Shown here one piece after another: positions 7,553 through 12,879 of a DNA stretch of 18,872 nt. The stretch covers positions 1 through 18,872 of the forward strand of contig JBJHBY010000038.1 of NCBI GenBank assembly GCA_050485745.1, written 5' to 3'. This stretch comes from JBJHBY01 sp050485745 (GTDB lineage: Bacteria > Pseudomonadota > Gammaproteobacteria > Pseudomonadales > CAMLJR01). Below the pieces are notes generated by a model, which was given only the letters and a program-made list of their open reading frames with translations, was not told the DNA's origin and searched no databases. Position 1 is the first letter of the stretch. Every line of letters begins with the position of its first letter. A program made the position numbers and the translations under genes.

Positions 7553-8146
7553 TCAGAATCTGTCACCGTGAAAATGCTCCATGGGACCAGATTCTGGTCC
7601 CATGGAGGGCGGATCGTGGCCATTTTTCTGCCTACCGGTGACAGAATCTGGTCCCACACGGTGACAGATTCTGTCACCGTGGTTTTGCTGTTGGGCCTGA
7701 ACTTTCCGGAGAGGAAGCGACACATTTTCGAAGCGTTCTTCGGGGTGAAAGGTCCGCACCGGAAGCGCCGTCGGCTGCATATCGAGCTCGACTTCGGTTT
7801 CATCGATTGGAGCCCAGGTCAGGGCGTACAGTGCACACTGGGAGCCAGGGTTCAACCATATTGGATCCCGCGTTCGAACGATCATGCCGGCCTCGAGGAG
7901 CTCTTTGACGGCCTCCCGCACCGTGGTCTTTGAGCGCCACCCGCGGGCGCGCATGGTCGACCAGACAGCGGAAAGATTGCCGTTATTTCTCCCTCGGTAG
8001 TCGTGCGCCAGCCAGAGCAGAAGTGCCACGGCTCGCGGGGATAACCTCTGAAAATCGGGGTGACGCATCACCCGGCGAGGAATCCCCGCGAAGCTCTGCG
8101 AGCGCTCAGCACGACCCTTCGCGCGTGCGCGATTGTGGGTAGGCAT
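7553..8146 (-). CDS. Winged-helix replication-initiator-like protein with embedded repeats
   Basis: A 197-aa protein. Residues about 20-118 form a winged helix-turn-helix region (HPDFQRLSPRAVALLLWLA, then SKTTVREAVKELLEAGMIV and CALYALTW), a style found in replication and regulatory proteins of integrated elements. The C-terminal 43 residues are encoded by four CAGAWTCTG-centred palindromes and are probably a flexible tail. As in lambda gene O, an initiator gene containing its own iterons is an attractive model, but no direct homology to O is claimed. The start at ATG 8146 has GGGAG upstream; the longer frame to 8278 overlaps the preceding gene. It follows that gene by 14 bp. Confidence 0.7.
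   Translation of the reverse strand: MPTHNRARAKGRAERSQSFAGIPRRVMRHPDFQRLSPRAVALLLWLAHDYRGRNNGNLSAVWSTMRARGWRSKTTVREAVKELLEAGMIVRTRDPIWLNPGSQCALYALTWAPIDETEVELDMQPTALPVRTFHPEERFENVSLPLRKVQAQQQNHGDRICHRVGPDSVTGRQKNGHDPPSMGPESGPMEHFHGDRF
7554..7681. repeat. Iteron-like palindrome array (candidate replication origin)
   Basis: Four copies of CAGAWTCTG lie at 7554-7562, 7588-7596, 7642-7650 and 7665-7673. The second sits in a perfect 31-bp palindrome (arms 7577-7591 and 7593-7607), and the fourth in a perfect 25-bp palindrome (arms 7657-7668 and 7670-7681, CACGGTGACAGA). The third joins one half of each type (GGTGAC and GGTCCC), and the first carries one GTCACC half. The array lies in the 3' end of the winged-helix gene. 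Origin or autoregulatory operator are the leading readings. Confidence 0.65.
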
Positions 8147-8160
8147 GGGAACCGCTCCCG

Positions 8161-8535
8161 TCAGCTTTGCGCGTTCTCGTGTGCTCGATGGCGGGCCGAG
8201 AGTTGCTTCAGCAGTGCGCGCGCTTTGGCATGCTCGGAGGGGGGCAGGCGGTACACCTTCACCCAGCACTTGCCCCACTTGGTCCCGATCTTGACGGGCT
8301 TGCCTTCGATCAGAAGGCCATGCCTATTGCGCAGGGTCGAGATAGACGAGTTCAGGGTGTGATCGCCTATGCCTTCGGCCGCGAATCGATCAATGGGGCC
8401 CGCGAGAAGCCGCCGGAGGAGGCGCTGCTTTTTCGTGTCGCGAGTGTTGATCCCGGGCCTGCAGGATGGCCGCAGTGTGGTATTATTTGTGCGCTCTGCT
8501 TGATGGCTGCCTTCTTTGGGGGTGGCCTTTTTCAT
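8161..8535 (-). CDS. Small winged-helix DNA-binding protein
   Basis: A 124-aa basic protein. Residues about 33-97 (KKQRLLRRLLAGPIDRFAAE, then STLRNRHGLLI) match the pattern of the small helix-turn-helix type in which a GP... segment and an 'RISELR..G..I' recognition region are followed by a basic wing (KIGTKWGKCWVKVYRL). The first 30 residues are polar and low in complexity. Its ATG overlaps the alpA stop by four bases (ATGA). A G8 tract just upstream could place ribosomes from alpA into this frame. Likely a regulator of, or partner to, the replication-like protein encoded next. Confidence 0.7.
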   Translation of the reverse strand: MKKATPKEGSHQAERTNNTTLRPSCRPGINTRDTKKQRLLRRLLAGPIDRFAAEGIGDHTLNSSISTLRNRHGLLIEGKPVKIGTKWGKCWVKVYRLPPSEHAKARALLKQLSARHRAHENAQS

Positions 8536-8729
8536 TTCTGCACCCCCCCCTCTACAAACGCCGAGATTTCACTTTCGCGCCAGAAATTCCGAGCCCCTAT
8601 TTTCCGAGGTGCGGGGATCTCTCCGGAGCGCATCAGGCGCCACAAGGTTGAATCGGATATGCCGCCAAGCCTTTGCTTGACTACCTGGGCATCTATCAGG
8701 CTGGGAGGGTTGCTTGCTTGCTGTGACAT
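8532..8729 (-). CDS. AlpA-family regulator / excisionase-like protein
   Basis: A 65-aa MerR-like winged-helix protein. LIDAQVVKQRLGGISDSTLW, RLMRSGEIPAPRKIGARNF and WRESEISAFVE give the typical AlpA layout. In P4-like and PICI elements AlpA activates the satellite and aids excision, so here it probably controls the switch from integration to excision and replication. ATG 8729 has an AGG-type ribosome binding site that lies in the 3' arm of a perfect 8-bp inverted repeat (8734-8761). The last codons contain a run of eight G. It is co-transcribed with the following winged-helix gene. Confidence 0.85.
   Translation of the reverse strand: MSQQASNPPSLIDAQVVKQRLGGISDSTLWRLMRSGEIPAPRKIGARNFWRESEISAFVEGGVQK
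8543..8550 (-). other. G8 slippery tract at the alpA 3' end
   Basis: Eight consecutive G on the minus strand are read as GAG GGG GGG GTG in alpA. Slipping back by one base gives GGT GCA GAA ATG AAA AAG, which enters the frame of the next gene exactly at its start. An AlpA/winged-helix fusion could thus arise by ribosomal or transcriptional slippage or by tract-length change. Confidence 0.45.
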
Positions 8730-8733
8730 TCTG

Positions 8734-8761
8734 CGAACCTCATGGTTGGTGTGGAGGTTCG
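8734..8761 (-). promoter_or_regulatory. Hairpin masking the alpA ribosome binding site
   Basis: In the minus-strand RNA, CGAACCUC (8761-8754) pairs perfectly with GAGGUUCG (8741-8734) around a 12-nt loop. The second arm contains the GAGG that serves the alpA start at 8729. Folding would lower AlpA translation. A DNA operator with the same symmetry is the alternative. Confidence 0.5.
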
Positions 8762-8793
8762 ATGATGTGGCTACTCTTGTTTGCGGTACAGGC

Positions 8794-8819
8794 AGTTTAC
8801 CCTAAACTATCTAAACTAT
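8794..8819. promoter_or_regulatory. Tandem CTAAACTAT repeats upstream of alpA
   Basis: CTAAACTAT occurs twice in perfect tandem (8802-8810 and 8811-8819), with an inverted half copy AGTTTA at 8794-8799. The site lies between the 239-aa gene, overlapping its stop, and alpA. It is the most AT-rich point nearby, and could be an operator or part of an alpA promoter. No certain -35/-10 pair could be picked. Confidence 0.4.
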
Positions 8820-9535
8820 TTCTTCGGGGATTTCTTCCTCGGCCGAGGATTAGGATTGGTCGTGTATTTTTTCACGTTTGCTTCTGACCATCCGCGCTTG
8901 CCTTCGTTCGCAATTGCAACCGCCATAGTGGCACCGGTGTAGAGGAGGCCTTTCGCCATTTCGGCTTCTACCGCTGCCTGCATGTCTTTTTTGGTCTGCT
9001 CTTTGGCGGCACGCACAGCTTTGCTATATAGGTTTCCAGCTCTTTGCGGCACACCTGAGTGGAGAGTCGGTTCCCACTCTCCCATGACAAGGGCTTTCCG
9101 GAAATACTCTTCCGAGGTAGTCTTTTTTTTCCTGGATTTCCGCTTGTTTTTTTTCTGATCATCAAGCGAGGCTTTTGCTGCGGCAGCCTGGACCAGTGCG
9201 ATATAGCCATTGGCGATTGCGAATGACAGCTCCATTACACGGTGCTTGATGAGCTTCTCTTGATCTGATCCGGTCGCGAGATCTTCGCGAAGGCAGACAA
9301 GGTCCACCCACATGCCCACTGCCTGGCTGGTGGCAAGGCCATGAACTGAATCCAGATCTAACCCCACTTCCGGGAGTGAGCCCTTAAAGAGGTCAGCCGG
9401 GTCACCCGGAAGATCGATTTTCAGAAGCTGGCACATTTTCAGCAACCATTCCTCGGCCGTGTCCAGGCGTATGAATCGCGGTTCCCTCCCGCCGGCGAAG
9501 ATTGTTTCGTCAGTTTTTTCGTCAGAGTTTTCCAC
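8816..9535 (-). CDS. Hypothetical basic element protein, 239 aa, GTG start
   Basis: A 239-aa protein beginning with GTG at 9535 behind a strong GGAGGAG site. The N-terminal half is acidic and helical. Residues about 125-145 are very lysine-rich (KKNKRKSRKKK), and the C-terminus is basic again (PRPRKKSPKK), suggesting nucleic acid or polyanion contact. Two A8 runs on the coding strand fall in the lysine-rich part and could cause slippage. Its base composition is lower in GC than the neighbours, as expected for accessory cargo. No family is recognised. It sits between the 87-aa paralogues and alpA. Confidence 0.7.
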   Translation of the reverse strand: MENSDEKTDETIFAGGREPRFIRLDTAEEWLLKMCQLLKIDLPGDPADLFKGSLPEVGLDLDSVHGLATSQAVGMWVDLVCLREDLATGSDQEKLIKHRVMELSFAIANGYIALVQAAAAKASLDDQKKNKRKSRKKKTTSEEYFRKALVMGEWEPTLHSGVPQRAGNLYSKAVRAAKEQTKKDMQAAVEAEMAKGLLYTGATMAVAIANEGKRGWSEANVKKYTTNPNPRPRKKSPKK

Positions 9536-9549
9536 GGTGCTCCTCCAGC

Positions 9550-9575
9550 GGCGCCGGCAGCGGACTACCGGCGCC
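9550..9575 (-). terminator. GC-rich hairpin between 87-aa and 239-aa genes
   Basis: GGCGCCGG (9550-9557) pairs perfectly with CCGGCGCC (9568-9575) around a 10-nt loop. It sits just after the stop of the 87-aa gene and just before the GTG start of the next. It lacks a T-run, so attenuation or mRNA stabilisation is as likely as termination. Confidence 0.4.
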
Positions 9576-9583
9576 CGTTACGC

Positions 9584-9847
9584 TCAGTCGCCCAGCAGCC
9601 AGGCTGTGGCGGTTTCCCGGCAAGCAAATCCGCCAGTGTCGACAGCGCCAGCGTCCGCCAGGGCCCCGGCTTGCCGCGCCAGGGCGCGCATGGCAATCAG
9701 CTTCTCGGTGTACTCGAAAACTGCGGGCAGGTCGCTGACGACATCCTTGGCGAGGTCTTCGATACTGTCGGCCAGACTTGCGATCTGCTCGAAGAGCTCG
9801 CGGGTCCGGTCGTTGTTTGCTGCAGTTCTGGCTTCTGAATTGGGCAT
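9584..9847 (-). CDS. 87-aa tandem paralogue A, unknown function
   Basis: An 87-aa helical protein starting at ATG 9847 with GAGAGA upstream. By hand alignment about 45 of 87 positions are identical to the protein encoded at 9956-10219, with no gaps. Shared blocks include DR.R.LF..IA.LA.S, DV.SDL and QAGALAD.GA, ending in AWLL. So the two arose by tandem duplication. Acidic, no cysteine motif and no membrane segment. The heptad-like pattern suggests a small dimeric helical protein. No family is recognised. Confidence 0.75.
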   Translation of the reverse strand: MPNSEARTAANNDRTRELFEQIASLADSIEDLAKDVVSDLPAVFEYTEKLIAMRALARQAGALADAGAVDTGGFACRETATAWLLGD

Positions 9848-9955
9848 GATTTCATCTCTCTCAAAGGGTTTTAGATCGCTGGTGAGGATCATTGCCGCTG
9901 GCCAGATATCCCCTTGGCTGGGCGGCAGTAACGGTCATCTTCCTGCACGTCTCAC

Positions 9956-10219
9956 TCAACGGCTCAGCAGCCACGCATCGGTGTCTTCGCGCCAAGGGAT
10001 GCCATTCGTTTCTTCGGCGCCCATGTCCGCCAGAGCCCCGGCTTGTAGCACCAGGCTGCGCATTGCTGTGATCTTCTCGCTGTAGATCCCTGCGCCTGAA
10101 AGGTCACTGAGGACATCTTGGGATAGATCGTCGAGCGACCCGGCCAAGCATGCGATCTTGGAGAAGAGATCCCGAACCCGGTCGGCGTTGGGTTGGGTGC
10201 TACTATTGGATTTGGCCAT
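9956..10219 (-). CDS. 87-aa tandem paralogue B, unknown function
   Basis: An 87-aa helical protein with the ideal signal GGAGGTGAATCATG at its start. It is the first gene after the integrase in the direction of transcription and is the paralogue of the 9584-9847 product. Differences concentrate in the N-terminus, the middle (SGAGIYSEKI against PAVFEYTEKL) and the residues before AWLL. This suggests divergence for different partners, or hetero-oligomer formation. Function unknown. Confidence 0.78.
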   Translation of the reverse strand: MAKSNSSTQPNADRVRDLFSKIACLAGSLDDLSQDVLSDLSGAGIYSEKITAMRSLVLQAGALADMGAEETNGIPWREDTDAWLLSR

Positions 10220-10254
10220 GATTCACCTCCAGTCAGGTGGTTGTGGTCAGCCAT

Positions 10255-10277
10255 CGGCGGGGGGCCTATCCCCGCCG
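10255..10277 (-). terminator. Hairpin after the integrase gene
   Basis: CGGCGGGG (10255-10262) pairs with CCCCGCCG (10270-10277), loop 7 nt. It begins eight bases after the integrase stop codon. There is no T-run on the minus strand, so termination may be partial, allowing some read-through into the downstream genes. Confidence 0.45.
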
Positions 10278-10284
10278 GTGGCCC

Positions 10285-11601
10285 TTACGCCGGTGCCCGG
10301 GCCATGGTAATGATCCGGGCTCCGCTGTTCCTTTCCTCCAGCACGCTCGCCAGGGCAGCCTCGTAGGCCATCATGGCCTGGCGCTTCTCGGCCAGGTGGG
10401 CGGTGGGGTCGTTGTCGTAGTGGGACGCGTCAACGCCGGTCTGGCCGTGATTCTGCAGCAGGTTGCGCAGATCACGGCGGACGCCGGCGCGCGTCATCAG
10501 CTGCTTGGCCGTGCGCCGAACATCGCGGGGCGTGAAGTGCTCGAGCCCGGCGCCGGCAGGGTTGCTGCGAAGTCGCGTTATGGCCACTTTCAGGCTCGAT
10601 ATGTTGAGCGGCCCATGGCCTGAAGAGCTGAATGGCCAGGCAAATCCGTAAGTGAACGGGCGCACCGTCTCCAGTATCTCCAGGGCCCGATCCGTGAGCG
10701 GTACCAGGTGGACCCGGGGGCGGCCACCGCGGCCTTTGCGATCGATGATCCGGACGGTGCGTGTTTCGGGCTCGTAATCCTCCCATCGAGCCGCCAGCAG
10801 CTGCAGGGGGCGCTGGCCAGCGGTCGCCACCATGAACCGCAGGAAGGCGCCGACGATGGGGCCAACACTCGGCACCTGATGGATCCCCTCATACAGCGCT
10901 AGCAGCTCCTGATCGGAAAGCGCCCGCTCCCCGGGACGCTCGACACCGGCAAGAGGCGGTACCGGGGTCACCGGGTTGGCCACCAGGCTGAAGGTCTTGC
11001 CGCTTTCCCGGGTCTCGTCGAACTCGGAACGCATCGCAAAGGCAAAGGCAGCGTGGAGGTAGGATCGCAAGCGATTGCGGTACACCTTGGCGCCCCTGGT
11101 GGTCAGCGGCCGCAGCAGATCGAGGACGTGCGCCGGGGTGACGTCCTTTGCTTTCATCGCCCATAGGGCGCGGTGGCGCTCCTGGATCTCCACGCGGAAC
11201 ATGCGCTCAACCTCCGCGGCAGAAGAGCGACCCAGGGAATGGAGAGAGGCAACGTAATCGCCCAGCAGCTCCCCCAGGCTGGCGCGGCTGACCTCAGCCT
11301 GCAGATCCGCGACGGCCCGGCTGCGCTCCAGCGCAAGCCACTCCTGGAGGTGGGGGTGCTCCTGGCGCACAACCGCGAGCTCTTGGCAGCGGCTGCGGGC
11401 ATCTGCCAGCGAGACATCACGCCCGATTTGTCCGAGCTCAATCCAGGGGCGCTTTCCGCCCGGCTCGGTGTAACGATAGTACGCACTGACACCACCATCA
11501 CGGCCGACCAGGAGCAGGGTGCCAGCGCCGCGGCCGGCGACCTTCTCTGAGTAGGTTTCACCGCTCTTGAGGGCCTTTGCTGCCTGGGCTGTGATCCGCA
11601 T
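10285..11601 (-). CDS. int: Tyrosine-type integrase (P4 family)
   Basis: A 438-aa site-specific recombinase. Residues about 1-85 form the arm-binding domain of P4-like integrases (ITAQAAKALKSGETYSEK, then SLADARSRCQEL). A core-binding SAM-like domain spans about 105-195, and the catalytic domain 225-438. Catalytic residues: Arg264 (TAGQRP), the RDVRRT box with Arg362 (the usual His is Arg, as seen in several related integrases), His385 (NHGQ) and Tyr395 (SHYD). ATG 11601 is chosen because it begins the conserved domain and has AGGA upstream; the frame is open to 11694. It sits next to attR and should catalyse insertion into the tRNA-Thr site. A pair of arm-type repeats lies in its leader, which may give autoregulation. 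Confidence 0.92.
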   Translation of the reverse strand: MRITAQAAKALKSGETYSEKVAGRGAGTLLLVGRDGGVSAYYRYTEPGGKRPWIELGQIGRDVSLADARSRCQELAVVRQEHPHLQEWLALERSRAVADLQAEVSRASLGELLGDYVASLHSLGRSSAAEVERMFRVEIQERHRALWAMKAKDVTPAHVLDLLRPLTTRGAKVYRNRLRSYLHAAFAFAMRSEFDETRESGKTFSLVANPVTPVPPLAGVERPGERALSDQELLALYEGIHQVPSVGPIVGAFLRFMVATAGQRPLQLLAARWEDYEPETRTVRIIDRKGRGGRPRVHLVPLTDRALEILETVRPFTYGFAWPFSSSGHGPLNISSLKVAITRLRSNPAGAGLEHFTPRDVRRTAKQLMTRAGVRRDLRNLLQNHGQTGVDASHYDNDPTAHLAEKRQAMMAYEAALASVLEERNSGARIITMARAPA

Positions 11602-11611
11602 GGGGCTGATT

Positions 11612-11638
11612 CCTGCAACCGTTCTGCAACCGTTTCTC
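11612..11638 (+). repeat. Right arm-type repeat (candidate integrase site)
   Basis: A 27-bp copy identical to 2105-2131, with two TGCAACCGTT units. It ends 96 bp before the attR core and lies in the integrase leader, between the candidate promoter and the start codon. Integrase binding here could both build the intasome and repress its own gene. Confidence 0.75.
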
Positions 11639-11683
11639 TGATTATGAATGATTGCCCATGAAATGCAAGGACAGGGTAGATCC

Positions 11684-11710
11684 ATTAAAATCAAGAGGTT
11701 ACAGGGTCAA
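11684..11710 (-). promoter_or_regulatory. Candidate integrase promoter
   Basis: On the minus strand TTGACC (11710-11705) and TTTAAT (11689-11684) each match consensus at five of six positions, spaced 15 bp (slightly short). Transcription would start near 11677 and run through the right arm-type repeat into int. It lies wholly inside the element, so it survives excision. Confidence 0.5.
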
Positions 11711-11734
11711 GGCTTTTCATGCTCTGTCAGGCAC

Positions 11735-11784
11735 ACTGATTCGTAATCAGTAGGTCGGAGGTTCGATTCCTCTTTGCGGCACCA
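11735..11784 (+). repeat. attR (tRNA-Thr 3' fragment)
   Basis: A perfect 50-bp copy of the tRNA-Thr 3' part, without any 5' half, so it cannot make a tRNA. It is the original chromosomal 3' end, displaced by the insertion. Sequence after it should match the ancestral region downstream of the tRNA. Confidence 0.93.
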
Positions 11785-11794
11785 GAATCACTTT

Positions 11795-11826
11795 ATTAAC
11801 CCGCCAATAAATCGTGCCGGGTTAAT
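11795..11826 (+). other. Inverted repeat after attR
   Basis: ATTAACCCG (11795-11803) pairs with CGGGTTAAT (11818-11826), loop 14 nt. It lies between the displaced tRNA 3' end and the native terminator, and was probably part of the tRNA 3' trailer before insertion. Confidence 0.4.
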
Positions 11827-11836
11827 GGCATTACCT

Positions 11837-11864
11837 GAAAGGGTCGCCTGCAGGCGACCCTTTC
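11837..11864 (+). terminator. Original tRNA-Thr terminator, now displaced
   Basis: A perfect GC-rich palindrome: GAAAGGGTCGCC (11837-11848) pairs with GGCGACCCTTTC (11853-11864) around TGCA, followed by a few T. Before the insertion it would have lain about 50 bp after tRNA-Thr. Confidence 0.7.
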
Positions 11865-11921
11865 TCGTCTCTGGCCGCCAGTACCGATTTTGTCATCAAC
11901 GCCACCCCGGTCTGGTAAGGT

Positions 11922-12092
11922 GGTAGGCTGGGTTAGCCGCTGCGCGGCGTAACCCAGCGTTGTCACCTGCGTCGGGCGGCCTCGGAATTGTCTCACGAAG
12001 CTTCCCGGAGAGCGCCTGAACCGACATCGGTACGACATTGGACGGCGATGAGAACGCTGGGTTACGCCGCGCAGCGGCTAACCCAGCCTACC
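11922..12092. repeat. REPIN/MITE-like element with 40-bp inverted ends
   Basis: The 40-bp sequences at 11922-11961 and 12053-12092 are perfect reverse complements. Each can fold alone: GCTGGGTTA and TAACCCAGC pair, with GCCGC/GCGGC inside. The 91-bp centre has no gene. The layout of two inverted REP-type hairpins matches REPINs. No clear target duplication is seen at the edges. Confidence 0.75.
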
Positions 12093-12160
12093 GTGCTGCG
12101 ATGCGATTGTGGGTGTGGGCCACTGGTCCAGCCACGGTGATCAAGGGGAGGATGGAACGT

Positions 12161-12394
12161 ATGGAACCGCCAGTACACAGCATGAACGCGCTGTTCAGTC
12201 AGCTTGGTCTGCCCGACAGCGATGACGCCATCGCGGCCTTCGTGGCCAGGCATCGCCCCCTTCCCGAGGCGTTGTCCCTGGCCGACGCCGACTTCTGGAC
12301 GCCGGCCCAGGCGAGGCTATTGCGCCAGGCCATCAGTGATGATGCCGACTGGGCGGAGGTCGTCGACCAGCTGGACGCGCGTTTGCGGCACTGA
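12161..12394 (+). CDS. DUF2789 domain-containing protein
   Basis: A 77-aa protein with the features of DUF2789: MNALFSQLGLPDSDDAIAAF, a short HRPLP turn, FWTPAQARLLRQ and DADWAEVVDQLDARLR. Members are small helical proteins of unknown function in gammaproteobacteria. The start is ATG 12161, nine bases after AGGGGAGG; an in-frame ATG at 12152 touches the ribosome binding site and is unlikely. The gene stands 68 bp after the REPIN-like repeat. Confidence 0.85.
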   Translation: MEPPVHSMNALFSQLGLPDSDDAIAAFVARHRPLPEALSLADADFWTPAQARLLRQAISDDADWAEVVDQLDARLRH

Positions 12395-12411
12395 TCGCCT
12401 CTGTGCCTCTG

Positions 12412-12425
12412 GACCCTTCTGGGTC
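12412..12425. terminator. Small hairpin between convergent genes
   Basis: GACCC-TTCT-GGGTC, between the DUF2789 gene and the end of the convergent hypothetical gene. The stem is short, with only weak T content after it. Confidence 0.3.
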
Positions 12426-12824
12426 TCACTGCATACTTCTGCCTGAAAAATGGGCCGAAAAGCCTTCTCTTGCCTCCTGCGTGATGGCAGCCAGATCCCT
12501 GGCCGGGACTTGTTCGACTTCAATCCCCATGGCTCTGGCAACCCTGGTCAGGTCATCTGCATCGTACCCGGATGCCATGAACAATTTTCTCGGTCTTGAG
12601 CCTGTCTGACCTTCCGCATAAGCCAACAGTTTGCGTGAGAGAAATTCCGGCAAGCCAGCTATGCTCGCTTTGACTAGCTCCATGCCAAGGATCACCCCTG
12701 TTGCCACCTCCATAATGACCACGGCATTGAAATCACCGTCAGTCTCAGTGCGTACAGGTATTTCGTTCAGCTGAAAAAACAGCCACGCCTCATTGTGAGC
12801 AAAATCGGAGGGTTCAATTGGCAA
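12426..12824 (-). CDS. Hypothetical protein, 132 aa, TTG start
   Basis: A 132-aa soluble protein read from TTG at 12824, six bases after AGGAG. The next in-frame ATG would remove a conserved-looking N-terminus. The fold suggested is alternating strand and helix: a strand pair (NAVVIMEVATGVILGMELV), a helix (LPEFLSRKLLAYAEG), then PRKLFMASGYDADDLTRVAR and MGIEVEQVP. This resembles DUF6930-type domains seen beside SEC-C proteins, but I am not certain. No operon partner is close; the hydrolase gene upstream ends 55 bp away. Confidence 0.65.
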   Translation of the reverse strand: MPIEPSDFAHNEAWLFFQLNEIPVRTETDGDFNAVVIMEVATGVILGMELVKASIAGLPEFLSRKLLAYAEGQTGSRPRKLFMASGYDADDLTRVARAMGIEVEQVPARDLAAITQEAREGFSAHFSGRSMQ

Positions 12825-12879
12825 CTTGATCTCCTGGTTTCATTGCATCCGTATGGACCACGTTTTGATCAGAGGTGCC

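Noticed and set aside
7511..7933. 140-aa plus-strand ORF over the palindrome array
   Set aside because: Antisense to the winged-helix gene, with no ribosome binding site or domain; open only by chance.
11735..11784. Second tRNA-Thr gene
   Set aside because: It has only the anticodon arm to CCA part; no acceptor 5' strand or D arm precedes it, so it is attR.
11922..12092. CRISPR-like repeat possibility
   Set aside because: Only two copies, inverted rather than direct, each a hairpin; this is REPIN-like and not a repeat-spacer array.
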